A stretch of 64,000 bases of DNA. Source: Neorhodopirellula lusitana (GTDB lineage Bacteria; Planctomycetota; Planctomycetia; Pirellulales; Pirellulaceae). The translations under genes were made by a program, and so were the position numbers. The number at the start of each line of letters is the position of its first letter. Position 1 is the stretch's first letter. The notes below the pieces were generated by a model. It saw only the letters and a list, made by a program, of their open reading frames with translations. It searched no databases and had not been told where the DNA came from. This document shows, piece after piece, positions 7,875-17,384 of this stretch. The stretch is taken from the NCBI RefSeq assembly GCF_900182915.1, contig NZ_FXUG01000008.1, positions 124,001 through 188,000 of the forward strand, written 5' to 3'.

Positions 7875-9461
7875 TCAAGTCTCGTCAAGTAAATCGTGTT
7901 CGTAGATGGGCATGTGTCGGTAGTAAACTTCGAGGCAATACAGCGAGAAGCAGGTGGTGTAGAGCCGCCCGGCATGGAAGCCCCACTGGTCGCCGACAGG
8001 TGACCAGCTGCCCCGTTCACGGCCGCGAGTTTCCTGGGCCGCGGGCAGACGAACTTTGAGCTCGTCGTTCCACTGCGTCCAAAGTGGGCCGCCGTAGTGG
8101 TGTAGTGCTTGAGTGGCGTAGTACCAGTAATAGACGTTCCGCTGTCGCATGTTGAGTGGATGGTTTTGCACGAGTGCGGTCAGTCCGGTTCCCATCCCCG
8201 GCATGTTTCGCTGGTGGCCGAGGTATTGTCGGCACAGCAGTCCTTCGGCGGTCATCGATGGGGACGCTCGTTCGCCGATTTTGTACGCATAGCCAACGGC
8301 CTCGTAACGGTCAGCTCCCCCGGAGCTGACTGAATCCAAATAGCTATCCACAGGCGGGAACACATAATGGTCGACTTTCAGGCCAGCCGCTTCGCCACTT
8401 TTTAGGCCGACTAGAAACCAGCCCGTCACCGAGGTGTCACTGTCGAATCGAGGCTGGTACCGCCAACCGCCTTCGGGGGACTGTGCTTCACACGCGAAGT
8501 CGCACGAGAGTTGGGCGTAGGGGCGGATCCAGGAATCGCCGGTCATCGCGTACAGTTCGCACAGTGCGATCATGGCTTGAGCTTGGGAGTACATCTTTTC
8601 ATGGTTGGCCGCGGCCTGGGCCATGAAGCCTTGGCGGTCTTGTTGTTTGACCAGCCAGCGGGCGGCTTTCCAAAGCGTCTTTTGGTACTGGCCGCCTCGG
8701 TGGGTGCTGCCGGCTCCCATGAAGGCGAGCATTGCCATCGCGGTCGCGGACACTTGGTTTTCTCCGCGAGCCCCGCCTTGGTAAGGGCCTCGCAAACTCC
8801 AGCTGCCGTCCCTCTGTTGATTGCGTTGCAGCCACTGCAGGCCCAGTGCGACGGCGGCTTCGGTTTCTTTGGTACCGCCGGCCGCTTTGAGCAGCTTTTC
8901 TTTCATGGCTCCGGTGCGTCCGGCGAACATCTTTTCGAGCTGACCTGATTCTGGTGCAGGTAGCGAGCCATCCGCAGCCGTGTCTTGTGATGAAGTTGCG
9001 GACGGATCGTTGAACGATTCAATCAAAGGCGTGATCGAAGTGGGAGCGACCGAAGCGAGCAGGTCAGCCGGCGGTAGATCCATCGCTGAATCAAAGACGG
9101 TGTCCTCTTGCGACAGGTCACCCAGGTCAAGAGGCTCGATTGAGAACTCGACCAATTCCACATTGGCAACGTCTTGCACTAGTTGCATCTGCAAAACGAT
9201 TCGGCTGATCTGTGCGGGGGCAATCGAGATGAACGCCAGGATCAGCAGCCCGGCCACATGCAGTACCAAGCTGACCAGCCACGACGGCGAGTGGAGGATG
9301 CGGTCCTTGGTGCGTCCGATTTGAACTCGCAGTCGCGAGCCAAGTGTCCGCATCAAACCCATCAGTTCCGCGAAATGCGAAACGCGAACTTGGTCGTTGC
9401 CGAGCGATGTGGAGTCGATCGGCGGCGGAACCACATGCGCGGGGTGAGGTGACGCTTGCAT
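7875..9461 (-). CDS. membrane-anchored prenyltransferase/squalene-oxidase repeat protein
   Basis: Planctomycete-type protein of 528 residues from the ATG at 9461, which has GGAAGG eight bases upstream; an in-frame ATG lies at 9500. One transmembrane helix (about 61-82) precedes a Pro/Ser/Asp-rich linker. The C-terminal 330 residues are an alpha-alpha toroid of the squalene-cyclase type, with blocks ALGLQWLQRNQQRDGSW, GFMAQ, MIALCELYAMTGD and EGGWRYQP. No catalytic DxDD motif of a cyclase is visible, so it is likely a binding or structural domain rather than a terpene cyclase. It probably faces the periplasm. Function unknown. Confidence 0.7.
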   Translation of the reverse strand: MQASPHPAHVVPPPIDSTSLGNDQVRVSHFAELMGLMRTLGSRLRVQIGRTKDRILHSPSWLVSLVLHVAGLLILAFISIAPAQISRIVLQMQLVQDVANVELVEFSIEPLDLGDLSQEDTVFDSAMDLPPADLLASVAPTSITPLIESFNDPSATSSQDTAADGSLPAPESGQLEKMFAGRTGAMKEKLLKAAGGTKETEAAVALGLQWLQRNQQRDGSWSLRGPYQGGARGENQVSATAMAMLAFMGAGSTHRGGQYQKTLWKAARWLVKQQDRQGFMAQAAANHEKMYSQAQAMIALCELYAMTGDSWIRPYAQLSCDFACEAQSPEGGWRYQPRFDSDTSVTGWFLVGLKSGEAAGLKVDHYVFPPVDSYLDSVSSGGADRYEAVGYAYKIGERASPSMTAEGLLCRQYLGHQRNMPGMGTGLTALVQNHPLNMRQRNVYYWYYATQALHHYGGPLWTQWNDELKVRLPAAQETRGRERGSWSPVGDQWGFHAGRLYTTCFSLYCLEVYYRHMPIYEHDLLDET

Positions 9462-9587
9462 CACTGATGCCTTCCAGAAAAGTTGCCGATGGATCGCCAT
9501 GAAAAGTTCAAAGCGGCAAGTTCATGGCGATCGAAAATAGTGACGCCGGTGGGCGTCGGCAGACGTCGGGTGAACGCTATCTTACCA

Positions 9588-10043
9588 TCACTCGGGCGTG
9601 GTGGTCCAATCGGATGTGGCTGTCGACGTCAGCATGTACTCGCTTGAAGAGCGACCTTGTTCACGAAGACGCTCGGCGATTCTGGCGGCACGTGCCGCCC
9701 GCTTCGCTTCGGCTCGGGCGAGTCGGTAGGGGCGGGCGATCGCCTCCCGTTGAATCGCGGCCAATCGTTCTCGCTCGGCGTAGTAGTTGGTCAGTGACGC
9801 GACGCGTTGCTGGGTCGCCAGCGATTGTTGCTGGTACTGGTTGGCAATCAACGCCGTTTGCGAGTACGGGTTGGAAATCAAAGGGTTGGACGCGTAGGCC
9901 AGGTTCGAATTCAGCGTCGACTGGCTGCCTGTCGGCGGCCCTCCGCGTCCGCCGCTGCACTGGGCGAATGCATCGCCGCCCATCCAGGCCATCATTGAAA
10001 AAGAAACTGCCACCACGACCCATGTCGTTGGATTGTGAACCAT
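9588..10043 (-). CDS. small secreted hypothetical protein
   Basis: A 151-residue protein from the ATG at 10043, preceded by GAGGAGACGGGAG. Signal peptide with hydrophobic core WVVVAVSFSMMAW and a likely cleavage after DAFA. The mature part starts with CSGGRGG, continues with an Asn/Gln/Tyr-rich stretch and a strongly helical Ala/Arg/Glu segment (roughly 95-130), and ends acidic. No recognised domain. It lies 127 bases downstream of the squalene-repeat gene's start, on the same strand, so it could precede that gene in one transcript. Confidence 0.55.
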   Translation of the reverse strand: MVHNPTTWVVVAVSFSMMAWMGGDAFAQCSGGRGGPPTGSQSTLNSNLAYASNPLISNPYSQTALIANQYQQQSLATQQRVASLTNYYAERERLAAIQREAIARPYRLARAEAKRAARAARIAERLREQGRSSSEYMLTSTATSDWTTTPE

Positions 10044-10214
10044 CTCCCGTCTCCTCGTGCTCAAGCAAAAGCGTTGGCAACCACGCAAACGTGCAACCAG
10101 GAGAACCTGGCCGCTGCAGCCGACTCTGGCCGCACTGTACCACTCTTGTAGATAGGAGGGTTCTGCGGTGCGGATGTCACGAAAATTCGGAAACGACGGC
10201 TGGCGTGGGGCCAG

Positions 10215-11168
10215 CTATCGAGGATCCAGTTGCCACATTCCCTGTTTCAACCACTGCTTCAGGTCAGACGAACTGACCTCGGTGGATTCAGGCTGGCCAG
10301 ATTTTTGGGGGCCGCTCAGTGAGTGGGGGGCTCCAGATTGGTCAGGCTCCACTAGCCCGGCTTGCTGTGTGTTTGGCGAAAGCACCTCCGAAATCCAGAT
10401 CGATTTTTGACGGATTTCGGTGATGCGGACAACTCGCGACGAATCTGCCTGCTCGATCAAGTACGTCTGCCCTGCGACCAGTTTGGGCTCGATATGATTG
10501 CGTTGGTCACCGTCTCGAACGATTTTCAGTTGAACACCGCGTTCGAAACCGGCGGGAATACGTTCAGTGGAAACGGGGGCAGTGGATTCGGCTGCCGTCA
10601 CTTCCGAAGCCCTTTTAGGCTCAGTTGCGATTTCCGCCGAATCTTCCGGTGAATTCGCTTCCGCAGTGTTTTCGTCTTGCCCGGCCTTTTCGTCCTGCCC
10701 GGTGTTCTCATCTTGGCCGGCGTTCTCGTCTGGCCCGCCTGTTGCCTGGGCGTGGTCCAGGGCATAGATCAGGTCTCGAAATGTCTTGTTCACAGGCCCG
10801 GTCAGTTGCGTCATTTTTCCCTGAGCGTTCTTGAGCTCGTTCAGCTTTTGCATCGACAGATTTTGGCGGCCTGAGCGTGCCCCGGTGATCATTGACCCGA
10901 CCATGCCGTTCCAGCGGCCTTTCGCACCGTTGAACTGCATCTCCATTTGGCGAACGCGTGACAGGGCGGAGCCGATCTGGCCTTTGCGGACGTCTTTCTG
11001 GACTTCGGCCATTTCGGCCCCCAGCGATTGCAGCCCGTCCAGGCCGCCAACGACCATGCCGTTGGGCAGGCCACGGATCGCACCTCCGGTGAGGTTCCCG
11101 GTGCGCTGAATCGCCGTTGTGACGTTTGAAAATAGGATCGCGTCTACCCGGACCATACGGGGCCTCAT
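10215..11168 (-). CDS. hypothetical protein with imperfect tandem repeat
   Basis: I do not recognise this protein. The frame is open to 11366, but the extension is unconvincing; MRPRMVRVDAIL at 11168 is the most natural start, although it has no good ribosome binding site. The first half is amphipathic helix (LPNGMVVGGLDGLQSLGAEMAEVQKDV onward in two runs), the middle is acidic with four 18-bp in-frame repeats (10666-10737) that encode GQDENT-like hexapeptides, and the C-terminal third looks like a small beta domain (LVAGQTYLIEQAD, VVRITEIRQKSIWISE). No signal peptide or membrane segment is obvious. Confidence 0.5.
   Translation of the reverse strand: MRPRMVRVDAILFSNVTTAIQRTGNLTGGAIRGLPNGMVVGGLDGLQSLGAEMAEVQKDVRKGQIGSALSRVRQMEMQFNGAKGRWNGMVGSMITGARSGRQNLSMQKLNELKNAQGKMTQLTGPVNKTFRDLIYALDHAQATGGPDENAGQDENTGQDEKAGQDENTAEANSPEDSAEIATEPKRASEVTAAESTAPVSTERIPAGFERGVQLKIVRDGDQRNHIEPKLVAGQTYLIEQADSSRVVRITEIRQKSIWISEVLSPNTQQAGLVEPDQSGAPHSLSGPQKSGQPESTEVSSSDLKQWLKQGMWQLDPR
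10666..10737. repeat. four 18-bp imperfect tandem repeats inside a gene
   Basis: Units begin at 10666, 10684, 10702 and 10720, each with the core TTYTCRTCYTGSCCG. They are in frame and encode an acidic hexapeptide on the minus strand, so copy-number change would not shift the frame. Confidence 0.7.
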
Positions 11169-11583
11169 TGATACTGCTTGTTGTCGATACGGCTTGTTGT
11201 CAAAGCTGTTTTCACTGTCCAGCTTAGCTGCTGACCACGCAGCTAAAAGGCTTTCCCAGCCAACCCATTTGACCAAGATGGCCGGTTTCCAAGAACACCG
11301 TAGGGTTTTGGCGAATCTGCATTCCGATTTTGCGTGTGAAGTTGGGGCTGAACCTGCTCGGTTCACTACAACCCACCCAAATAGGCTGCTAGTATGTCCG
11401 GAAATGCCAATGAACGACGCGAATGCGATATTTACGCGGTGGATGGCGCGATTAGGACAGTACAGTTACCATGTTTTGGCGGCATGGTTGCAGGCAGGCG
11501 GCATGCTTGCGTTGTGCGCGGCGGTTGTGTTCCGAGTTGCTGCCTGCTGAAATTCGAATCGTCATCCACCGAAATCCCACCTT
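11169..11583. other. gene-free stretch
   Basis: About 415 bases between divergent genes. An open frame at 11119-11550 on the plus strand overlaps the neighbouring gene and has no domain character. No RNA gene or strong palindrome was seen. Confidence 0.35.
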
Positions 11584-11601
11584 GTGCGGAAACGCGACCC
11601 T

Positions 11602-12042
11602 ATGGTTCATCATCTCAACGAAGTTCGGGAAGTGGCGTTTGTCTTAGTGGATGACAGCGAATTGGACGGTGAAGTCTTTCGGCGTGCGTTGGTGAAGCAC
11701 AACCTGGAACGGCCCATCCACTTCGTGACCGACCCGACTTGCGCGATCGCTTCGCTTCATGAGCAGCTCGAGTTGCGGCCCAACCGCAGTTTGATTGTCT
11801 TTCTGGATCTGAACATGCCTGGTGTTAGTGGGCATGACGTTTTAAAAGAAATTCGCAACGACCCCAAATTGGCCTCGTCGTTGGTGTTCGTGTTGACGAC
11901 TTCGGACCACGAGCGGGACGTCCGTTTGGCGTATTCCCAGAATGTCGCCGGGTATTTCACCAAGGCGAACATGGACAAGTTGATCGAGGCGATGAAACCC
12001 TTCGCTGAAGGCGTGTTGCCTCCGCCGGTCAATTTGGACTGA
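11602..12042 (+). CDS. single-domain response regulator (Rcp1/CheY-like)
   Basis: Receiver domain with no output domain (146 residues), so it probably acts by phosphotransfer or protein contact. The acidic pocket is D17-D18 (LVDDSE), the phospho-acceptor is D69 (VFLDLNMPGVSG), and T100 and K121 (GYFTKAN) complete the active site. The DxNMPGxSG loop and the insertion before it resemble cyanobacterial Rcp1-type regulators that partner phytochrome-like kinases. An alternative in-frame ATG lies at 11584. No histidine kinase is adjacent, so the partner is unknown. Confidence 0.88.
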   Translation: MVHHLNEVREVAFVLVDDSELDGEVFRRALVKHNLERPIHFVTDPTCAIASLHEQLELRPNRSLIVFLDLNMPGVSGHDVLKEIRNDPKLASSLVFVLTTSDHERDVRLAYSQNVAGYFTKANMDKLIEAMKPFAEGVLPPPVNLD

Positions 12043-12292
12043 GCCTACCGAACGGGTTTGTTGAGCTGGTTTGTTGAGCTGGTTTGCTAAATTGGGGCAA
12101 CTTGTTGGGGGGTGAGTCTCTGTCGGTCCGTCGCCGCGACTGGTTTCCTTCGAAACGGCTGGATTGGCTCTTTGCATCGTTCTTCTTCACATTAGGGTAT
12201 GGGGCGAGTGCTCTCGCGTCAGCTTAAATACCCCGTACCGCAATCCCGGGAAAGTGTTAGACTGGCCCCCAGTGCCGGGCAAAAGCCATTCT

Positions 12293-12366
12293 GGGGCTGT
12301 AGCTCAGTCGGTTAGAGCTGGGAACTCATAATTCCTAGGTCGCGGGTTCAAGTCCTGCCAGCCCTA
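12293..12366 (+). tRNA. tRNA with CAT anticodon (Met elongator or Ile2)
   Basis: A complete cloverleaf of 74 bases: acceptor arms at 12293-12299 and 12359-12365 with a G-U first pair, D-arm GCTC/GAGC, anticodon stem GGGAA/TTCCT around loop CTCATAA, T-arm GCGGG-TTCAAGT-CCTGC and discriminator A. CCA is not encoded. It lacks the three consecutive G-C pairs of initiator tRNA in the anticodon stem. The T-arm and variable region (GGTCGC, TTCAAGTCC) resemble the tRNA-Ile2 that is modified to lysidine at C34 at least as much as elongator tRNA-Met, so the amino acid is left open. Confidence 0.92.
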
Positions 12367-12432
12367 CTTTTCCCGTCTTTGTCGTCCTTCCTTGTCTCCG
12401 CTGCGGTTGCCGGAGTCGCAACCAAGCCTGTC

Positions 12433-13833
12433 ATGCCCCGCAAACCCAGCAAGTCCCGTCAAAGCGGTGCCTCGAGCGATCATTCTGATTCACAAGATCT
12501 GAAGCCCAGCCAAGGTGCCAAACCTCGCAAACGGAAAGCATCGACCGGTAAATCGACTGGTAAACAGTCGGTCTCGGTCAGCAAGCGATCGGTGTCCGCG
12601 GGGAAAAAGACTGTTCCCTCGCCGCCTGACACCACCAAGCGTCTGAACCAGTTGCTGGCATCGGCCGGCTTTGGCAGTCGCCGTAAATGCGAAGAGTTGA
12701 TTCGCGAGGGACGCGTCATGGTAAATGGCGAAATCGTCACCAAGCTGAGCGTCACGGTCGACCTGAAGGAAAGCAAAGTCTCCGTCGACGGCGTTCCGTT
12801 GAAGCCACAAAAGCTGGTTTACTACGCCGTCCATAAACCCAAGGGCGTCGTTTCGACAAACCACGACCCACAGGGCCGCGTGCGGGTCATCGATTTGGTG
12901 CCGCCCACCGAACGTGTCTACCCGGTGGGCCGATTGGATCGCAGCAGCGATGGGTTGATCTTGTTGACCAATGATGGCGAACTGGCACAGCAACTCGCGC
13001 ACCCCAAGTTTGGGATCACTAAGGTTTATCGCGTTACCGTGGCCGGCGAAGTCCGTCCTGAAACGATGCGGAAGATGCGAGAAGGAATCTACATCGCCGA
13101 AGGTCTTGTGCAGGTCGAAGGTGCCAAGATTCTGAAGGCAAGGTCGCGTGCGACTGACATGGAAATTCGACTTCGCGAAGGCAAGAACCGCGAGATCCGC
13201 CGGATTCTGGCCAAGTTCGGTCACAAGGTGCAAACGCTTCGCCGAATCGCCATTGGCCCATTGCGTCTGGGCGATGTGCCGGCCGGTGCGTATCGAAAAC
13301 TGACGCACGCCGAAATCAAAAAGCTGCAAAGCATCGCACAGCAAGCAGCCAATGCGCCGCCGGAAGCGCCCGCAGGCTCGCGTCCGTTCAAGAAGAAGAG
13401 CAAGAGTTACAGCGGCAAGTTTGTGAAGAAGACTGCAAGCCGCCGACCGGCCAAAAAGTCCAAGAACGAACGACCGCCAAACACCGAATCGACTCGCGTG
13501 TCGGCGGTGATCATGGCGGACGAGTTTGCAGCGGTGGATCCGAGCACCAAGAAACGGGCCGCTGCGAAAGCAAAAGCCAAGCCGAAAGCCCAGGCTCAAA
13601 GCCGATCCAAAAGCCAGTCCAACTCGGGGTCACGCACCAGCGCTCGTAGCAGTTCACGCGGTAGTTCAAGTACCGGCTCACGAAGCGGCCCGTCCAAGGG
13701 CCCGTCCAAGGGCCCGTCCAAGGGCTCGCGTAGTAGCACGTCAGGGAACTCACGTGGTGGCGCTCGCAGTACGGTCAAGGCAACCGGGAAGCGTGCCGTC
13801 AAACGCACCAATAAACGTGGTCGGCGTCCATAG
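12433..13833 (+). CDS. RsuA/RluB-family rRNA pseudouridine synthase with long basic tail
   Basis: Isomerises a uridine in rRNA. From the ATG at 12433 (466 residues): a basic, disordered N-terminus to about 67, an S4 RNA-binding domain (about 68-125, TKRLNQLLASAGFGSRRKCEELI), then the synthase domain with catalytic D169 in VGRLDRSSDGLILLTNDGE and the motif REGKNREIRRILAKFGH. Residues from about 325 to the end are Lys/Ser/Arg-rich low complexity with three perfect 12-bp in-frame repeats encoding GPSK. An upstream in-frame ATG at 12379 lies only 13 bases after the tRNA. Family certain; RluB versus RsuA specificity not resolved. Confidence 0.9.
   Translation: MPRKPSKSRQSGASSDHSDSQDLKPSQGAKPRKRKASTGKSTGKQSVSVSKRSVSAGKKTVPSPPDTTKRLNQLLASAGFGSRRKCEELIREGRVMVNGEIVTKLSVTVDLKESKVSVDGVPLKPQKLVYYAVHKPKGVVSTNHDPQGRVRVIDLVPPTERVYPVGRLDRSSDGLILLTNDGELAQQLAHPKFGITKVYRVTVAGEVRPETMRKMREGIYIAEGLVQVEGAKILKARSRATDMEIRLREGKNREIRRILAKFGHKVQTLRRIAIGPLRLGDVPAGAYRKLTHAEIKKLQSIAQQAANAPPEAPAGSRPFKKKSKSYSGKFVKKTASRRPAKKSKNERPPNTESTRVSAVIMADEFAAVDPSTKKRAAAKAKAKPKAQAQSRSKSQSNSGSRTSARSSSRGSSSTGSRSGPSKGPSKGPSKGSRSSTSGNSRGGARSTVKATGKRAVKRTNKRGRRP
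13687..13722 (+). repeat. three perfect 12-bp tandem repeats
   Basis: GGCCCGTCCAAG is repeated three times in frame, encoding GPSK units in the basic tail of the pseudouridine synthase. Confidence 0.9.
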
Positions 13834-14151
13834 GCACCGTCCCAAAACAAGATCCGTAGCTGGACTCGCCAGAGTTCAGGCTGAACCAGAGTTCTGACTT
13901 TCCAGAGTTCAGGCTGAACGTCGTTCGCCCGAAGTCTGGCGATATCGGCTACTACGAAATTGGGAAGTTATTTCGAGGCAACTTCGTCGGGGATTGTTTC
14001 GCGAGTTGGTTGGGGTTTGCATTGTGTCGTTTCGCACCAACCTGATTCGGCACTGATTTGCTTCGATGCCGATCTGCCTTGATACTCTGTCGCCTTGCAC
14101 TGTCCTAATCAAACTACTGTCCTGACCAACGCACAGCCCTAACCATCGCAT
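13834..14151. other. intergenic region with a dispersed gene-end repeat
   Basis: About 318 bases. Positions 13866-13883 and 13902-13919 carry the same phrase, CCAGAGTTCAGGCTGAAC or a close form. The following CCCGAAGTCTGGCGAT is an imperfect inverse of the first arm, so the RNA could fold. The same phrases recur at about 24107-24200, making this a dispersed repeat family located behind genes. 'TCTGTCGCC' and 'CTGTCCT' runs before the next start show no clear promoter. Confidence 0.55.
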
Positions 14152-15021
14152 ATGCCAAGCCCACACGCTGCACACTACGCCGACTGCATCGCTCAGGTTG
14201 AAACGCCGCTTTTGGTGAACGAAGCGATCGCCGAGAACACGTACCTGTTGCGGGTTTCGGCACCGCATATCGCGTCGACGTGTCGGCCAGGTCAATTTGT
14301 GATGATCCGCATGGCCGGCTTGAATTCGCCGCTGATCGGTCGAGCATTCGCGATCTACAACGTGCACAACGATGCCGATGGCAACCCCGATGCGATTGAC
14401 CTGATTTACTTACGAAAGGGTGCGTTGACCGTGCCGCTTTCCAGTGCACCGGTTGGCACGCCGGTTTCCTTGTGGGGGCCGCTCGGTAATTCCTTCGTCG
14501 ACGAGTCGCTTGCGTCCGGTGGCTGTGATCGGTTGATCATGGCGGTCGGCGGGATCGGGCAAACACCGATGTTGGTCACCGGACGTGACGCGTTGGAAAA
14601 GGGCTGGGCCAAGCAAGTCGAAATGATTTACGGAGCCCGGAAGGCGTCGCTGTTAGCGGGCGTGGACGATTTTCGTGCGGCTGGGTTTGACTTGACGCTT
14701 TGCACCGATGACGGATCGCTGGGCCAGCAGGCTCGCGTGCCAGACGTGCTTGACGCCCGTTTGCGGGAACTGCAGCAATCCAGTCCTGGTGAATCGGTTC
14801 GCGTGCTGACTTGCGGTCCCGAAATCATGATGGAAAAAGTTGCCGAAGTCGGTAAGAAATACGGGGCCACGGTGCAGGTTTCAATGGAAACCCCAATGGC
14901 CTGTGGGATCGGGATTTGCTTCTCTTGCGTGGCCAAGGTCCAGCAGGATGACGGCGAGTGGGACTACAAGCGGACCTGCGTGGAAGGCCCCATTTTCGAC
15001 GCCGAGCAGGTTTGCTGGTAA
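14152..15021 (+). CDS. pyrK: dihydroorotate dehydrogenase electron-transfer subunit-like (PyrK family)
   Basis: Ferredoxin-reductase-like flavoprotein of 289 residues. N-terminal FAD-binding barrel with CRPGQFVMIRM and RAFAIYNV, an NAD-binding part with MAVGGIGQTPML and LTCGPEIMMEKV, and a C-terminal [2Fe-2S] cluster loop: C251, C256 and C259 (ACGIGICFSC) plus C276, the CX4CX2CX16C spacing of PyrK. It would pass electrons from dihydroorotate dehydrogenase to NAD in pyrimidine synthesis. No pyrD is adjacent here; the next gene is arginine decarboxylase. A sulfhydrogenase-type reductase subunit is the alternative. Confidence 0.85.
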   Translation: MPSPHAAHYADCIAQVETPLLVNEAIAENTYLLRVSAPHIASTCRPGQFVMIRMAGLNSPLIGRAFAIYNVHNDADGNPDAIDLIYLRKGALTVPLSSAPVGTPVSLWGPLGNSFVDESLASGGCDRLIMAVGGIGQTPMLVTGRDALEKGWAKQVEMIYGARKASLLAGVDDFRAAGFDLTLCTDDGSLGQQARVPDVLDARLRELQQSSPGESVRVLTCGPEIMMEKVAEVGKKYGATVQVSMETPMACGIGICFSCVAKVQQDDGEWDYKRTCVEGPIFDAEQVCW

Positions 15022-15164
15022 GGCCGAGATCGCTCGCTCGCCGAGACGGTCTATTGGCGGTCTAGGGATGGCGCAAGGTTTGCCAATTTGCTGGGTGGAT
15101 GGCAACTCGACAAGTGAGCCCGAAGTGGGGATCATGGGCGGTGGTTCCCTGTCTAGGGTTCTCA

Positions 15165-17384
15165 ATGAAACGCCCCGCCCGCTCGGGGAGCCCTCCCATT
15201 TTTGCCTCGGGTTATAGAACCTTGACATCAGCCAATCTTGATCGCTGGACGATCGACGACGCGAACTCGCAATACGGTATCGAGCGTTGGGGCGACGGAT
15301 ACTTTTCAATATCCCAGGACGGCACTTTGCTTGTCAGTCCCGATCCGAATCAAGACGGTTCGATCGACCTGAAGTCATTGGTGGATCGCTTGGTCGATCG
15401 CGGATTGGAATTGCCAATCCTGATTCGTTTCAACGGGATTCTACGTGATCGATTGCATCGTCTGGATGCATGCTTTTCCAAGGCAATCGCGGATCACTCT
15501 TACAAGAACCGCTATCGGTGTGTCTTTCCGATTAAGGTCAACCAGCAACGCGAAGTTGTGCAGCAAATCGTCGCCGAGGGAGCCAAGCTTGGCTTCGGGA
15601 TCGAGGCCGGCAGTAAGCCTGAATTGCTTGCCGCCGTCGCCATGGGGACCCCCGAAGTACCGATCGTTTGCAACGGTTTCAAAGACGAAGAATTCATTCG
15701 TTTGGCGCTGCTGGCCCAGCAACTCGGGCGAACTGTCTTGCCGGTGGTCGAAAAGGTCAGTGAGCTGGATTTGATTTTAAAGGTGGGCCGTGAAATCGGC
15801 GTGCGTCCGACTTTTGGGATCCGCGTCAAACTCGCCACCCGAGGCAGCGGGCGATGGCAGGCCAGTGGCGGGTACCGCAGCAAGTTTGGTTTGACCGTGG
15901 CAGAAGTACTGGCCCAGTTGGATCGTTTGATCGAGATGGACATGGGTGATTGTTTCCAGTTGTTGCACTTCCACGTGGGTAGCCAGATCGGAAACATCCG
16001 TCAGCTGAAGTCGGCCATCCTGGAAGCGGCTCGCATTTACGTTGACCTGAAGAAGCGTGGAGCCCAAATGGGCTTCTTGGATGTGGGCGGCGGTCTGGGT
16101 GTGGATTACGACGGTTCGAAAACGGACAACGAATCGAGCATGAACTATTCGATTCAGGAATATGCCAATGACGTTGTGTATCATGTTCAAACGGTGTGTG
16201 ATGATGCCGAAATTCCGCACCCGCAGTTGATCTCGGAAAGCGGGCGAGCGATCGCGGCACAACACAGCGTGCTGGTGATGGAAACCTTGGGCGTGACCAG
16301 CCAGGGTGCGGCCGTGTTGCCGGAGTGGGCACAGGTTTCCCATGACGAGCTTGATGAGAACGTCAACGTTTTCAGCGATAATAACCTGGGTGAAAACCAA
16401 CTCGACGAAGAGACCCTGGCCGAGCGACTTCAGACTGAAAAACCACAGGGACCACCGGAAGATTACGAGCAACCGGTGCACGACTTGTGGTACGCGTACA
16501 AGAGCATGTCGTCGGCCAACATGCTCGAGACGTTTCACGATTCCCAGGTCTCTCTTGACCTTTGCATGAACTTATTCAGTGGCGGTTATTTACCGCTGGA
16601 ACAGCGGGTTGCCGCCGAGACGCTCTACTTTGCGATTTGCCATCGAGCGCGTGACTTGGCGAACGATTTGGACGAGGTGCCCAAGGACCTGCGTGTCTTG
16701 GACCGGATGTTGTCGGATATTTACTTTGCCAACTTTTCTCTGTTTCAGTCGATGCCCGACTCCTGGGCGATTGACCAACTTTTCCCGATCATGCCAATCC
16801 ATCGCCTTGATGAAGAGCCAACTCGGCATGCGGTGTTGGGCGACATCACGTGCGATAGCGATGGCAAGATTGATTCGTTTGTCGGCGACGGTCAGCGTAC
16901 TAAAACGCTGATGTTGCACCCGCTGCGTCCGGCCGAGCCTTACCAGTTGGCTGTCTTTATGGTGGGCGCCTACCAAGAGATCCTGGGCGATTTGCACAAT
17001 TTGTTTGGCGACACGCATGCCGTCCATGTTGAGTTGGACGGGGGCATCACGAAGATCAAGTCGGTGGTTAAGGGCGACACGGTTTCGGAAGTGTTGGGCT
17101 ACGTGCAGTACGAACACCGCGAACTGGTCGAGGCGATTCAGGACGCGGTGGAGAACGCGGTGGTGGAAGACCGCATCAATCATCAACAAGCTGGGCAAAC
17201 GATCGCAGCGTACGAGCGAGCGTTGGCGGGTTACACGTACCTGACGTCCCACCGCACGCCGCACAGCGAGCCCGCGGCGAATGAGTCCGTCGGCGGTGAG
17301 TTGGCCGCCACTGCGCTCGTCACGAAGGAGTCAGACGGTGCAGGTGGCGCCGTCGGTGCTGGGGCTGTTGAGTCCGGCAACTGA
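15165..17384 (+). CDS. speA: biosynthetic arginine decarboxylase
   Basis: PLP enzyme of fold type III that makes agmatine from arginine as the first step to putrescine. From the ATG at 15165 it has 739 residues, near the usual 630-660 plus a C-terminal extension. Seen: QYGIERWGDGYFSIS at the N-terminus, the PLP lysine K124 in CVFPIKVNQQREVV, FGIEAGSKPELLAA, LHFHVGSQIGNI, LDVGGGLGVDYDGS and ISESGRAIAAQHSVLV, all in the expected order. The last 40 residues are Gly/Ala/Glu-rich and look disordered. An in-frame ATG at 15099 would overlap no gene but adds unlike sequence. Confidence 0.93.
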   Translation: MKRPARSGSPPIFASGYRTLTSANLDRWTIDDANSQYGIERWGDGYFSISQDGTLLVSPDPNQDGSIDLKSLVDRLVDRGLELPILIRFNGILRDRLHRLDACFSKAIADHSYKNRYRCVFPIKVNQQREVVQQIVAEGAKLGFGIEAGSKPELLAAVAMGTPEVPIVCNGFKDEEFIRLALLAQQLGRTVLPVVEKVSELDLILKVGREIGVRPTFGIRVKLATRGSGRWQASGGYRSKFGLTVAEVLAQLDRLIEMDMGDCFQLLHFHVGSQIGNIRQLKSAILEAARIYVDLKKRGAQMGFLDVGGGLGVDYDGSKTDNESSMNYSIQEYANDVVYHVQTVCDDAEIPHPQLISESGRAIAAQHSVLVMETLGVTSQGAAVLPEWAQVSHDELDENVNVFSDNNLGENQLDEETLAERLQTEKPQGPPEDYEQPVHDLWYAYKSMSSANMLETFHDSQVSLDLCMNLFSGGYLPLEQRVAAETLYFAICHRARDLANDLDEVPKDLRVLDRMLSDIYFANFSLFQSMPDSWAIDQLFPIMPIHRLDEEPTRHAVLGDITCDSDGKIDSFVGDGQRTKTLMLHPLRPAEPYQLAVFMVGAYQEILGDLHNLFGDTHAVHVELDGGITKIKSVVKGDTVSEVLGYVQYEHRELVEAIQDAVENAVVEDRINHQQAGQTIAAYERALAGYTYLTSHRTPHSEPAANESVGGELAATALVTKESDGAGGAVGAGAVESGN

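Noticed and set aside
11119-11550. 143-residue frame with a hydrophobic C-terminus
   Set aside because: Overlaps the start of the hypothetical gene on the other strand, has no ribosome binding site and no family features.
12490-13599. 369-residue frame on the minus strand
   Set aside because: Complement of the pseudouridine synthase gene, which has S4 and catalytic motifs in the sense frame.
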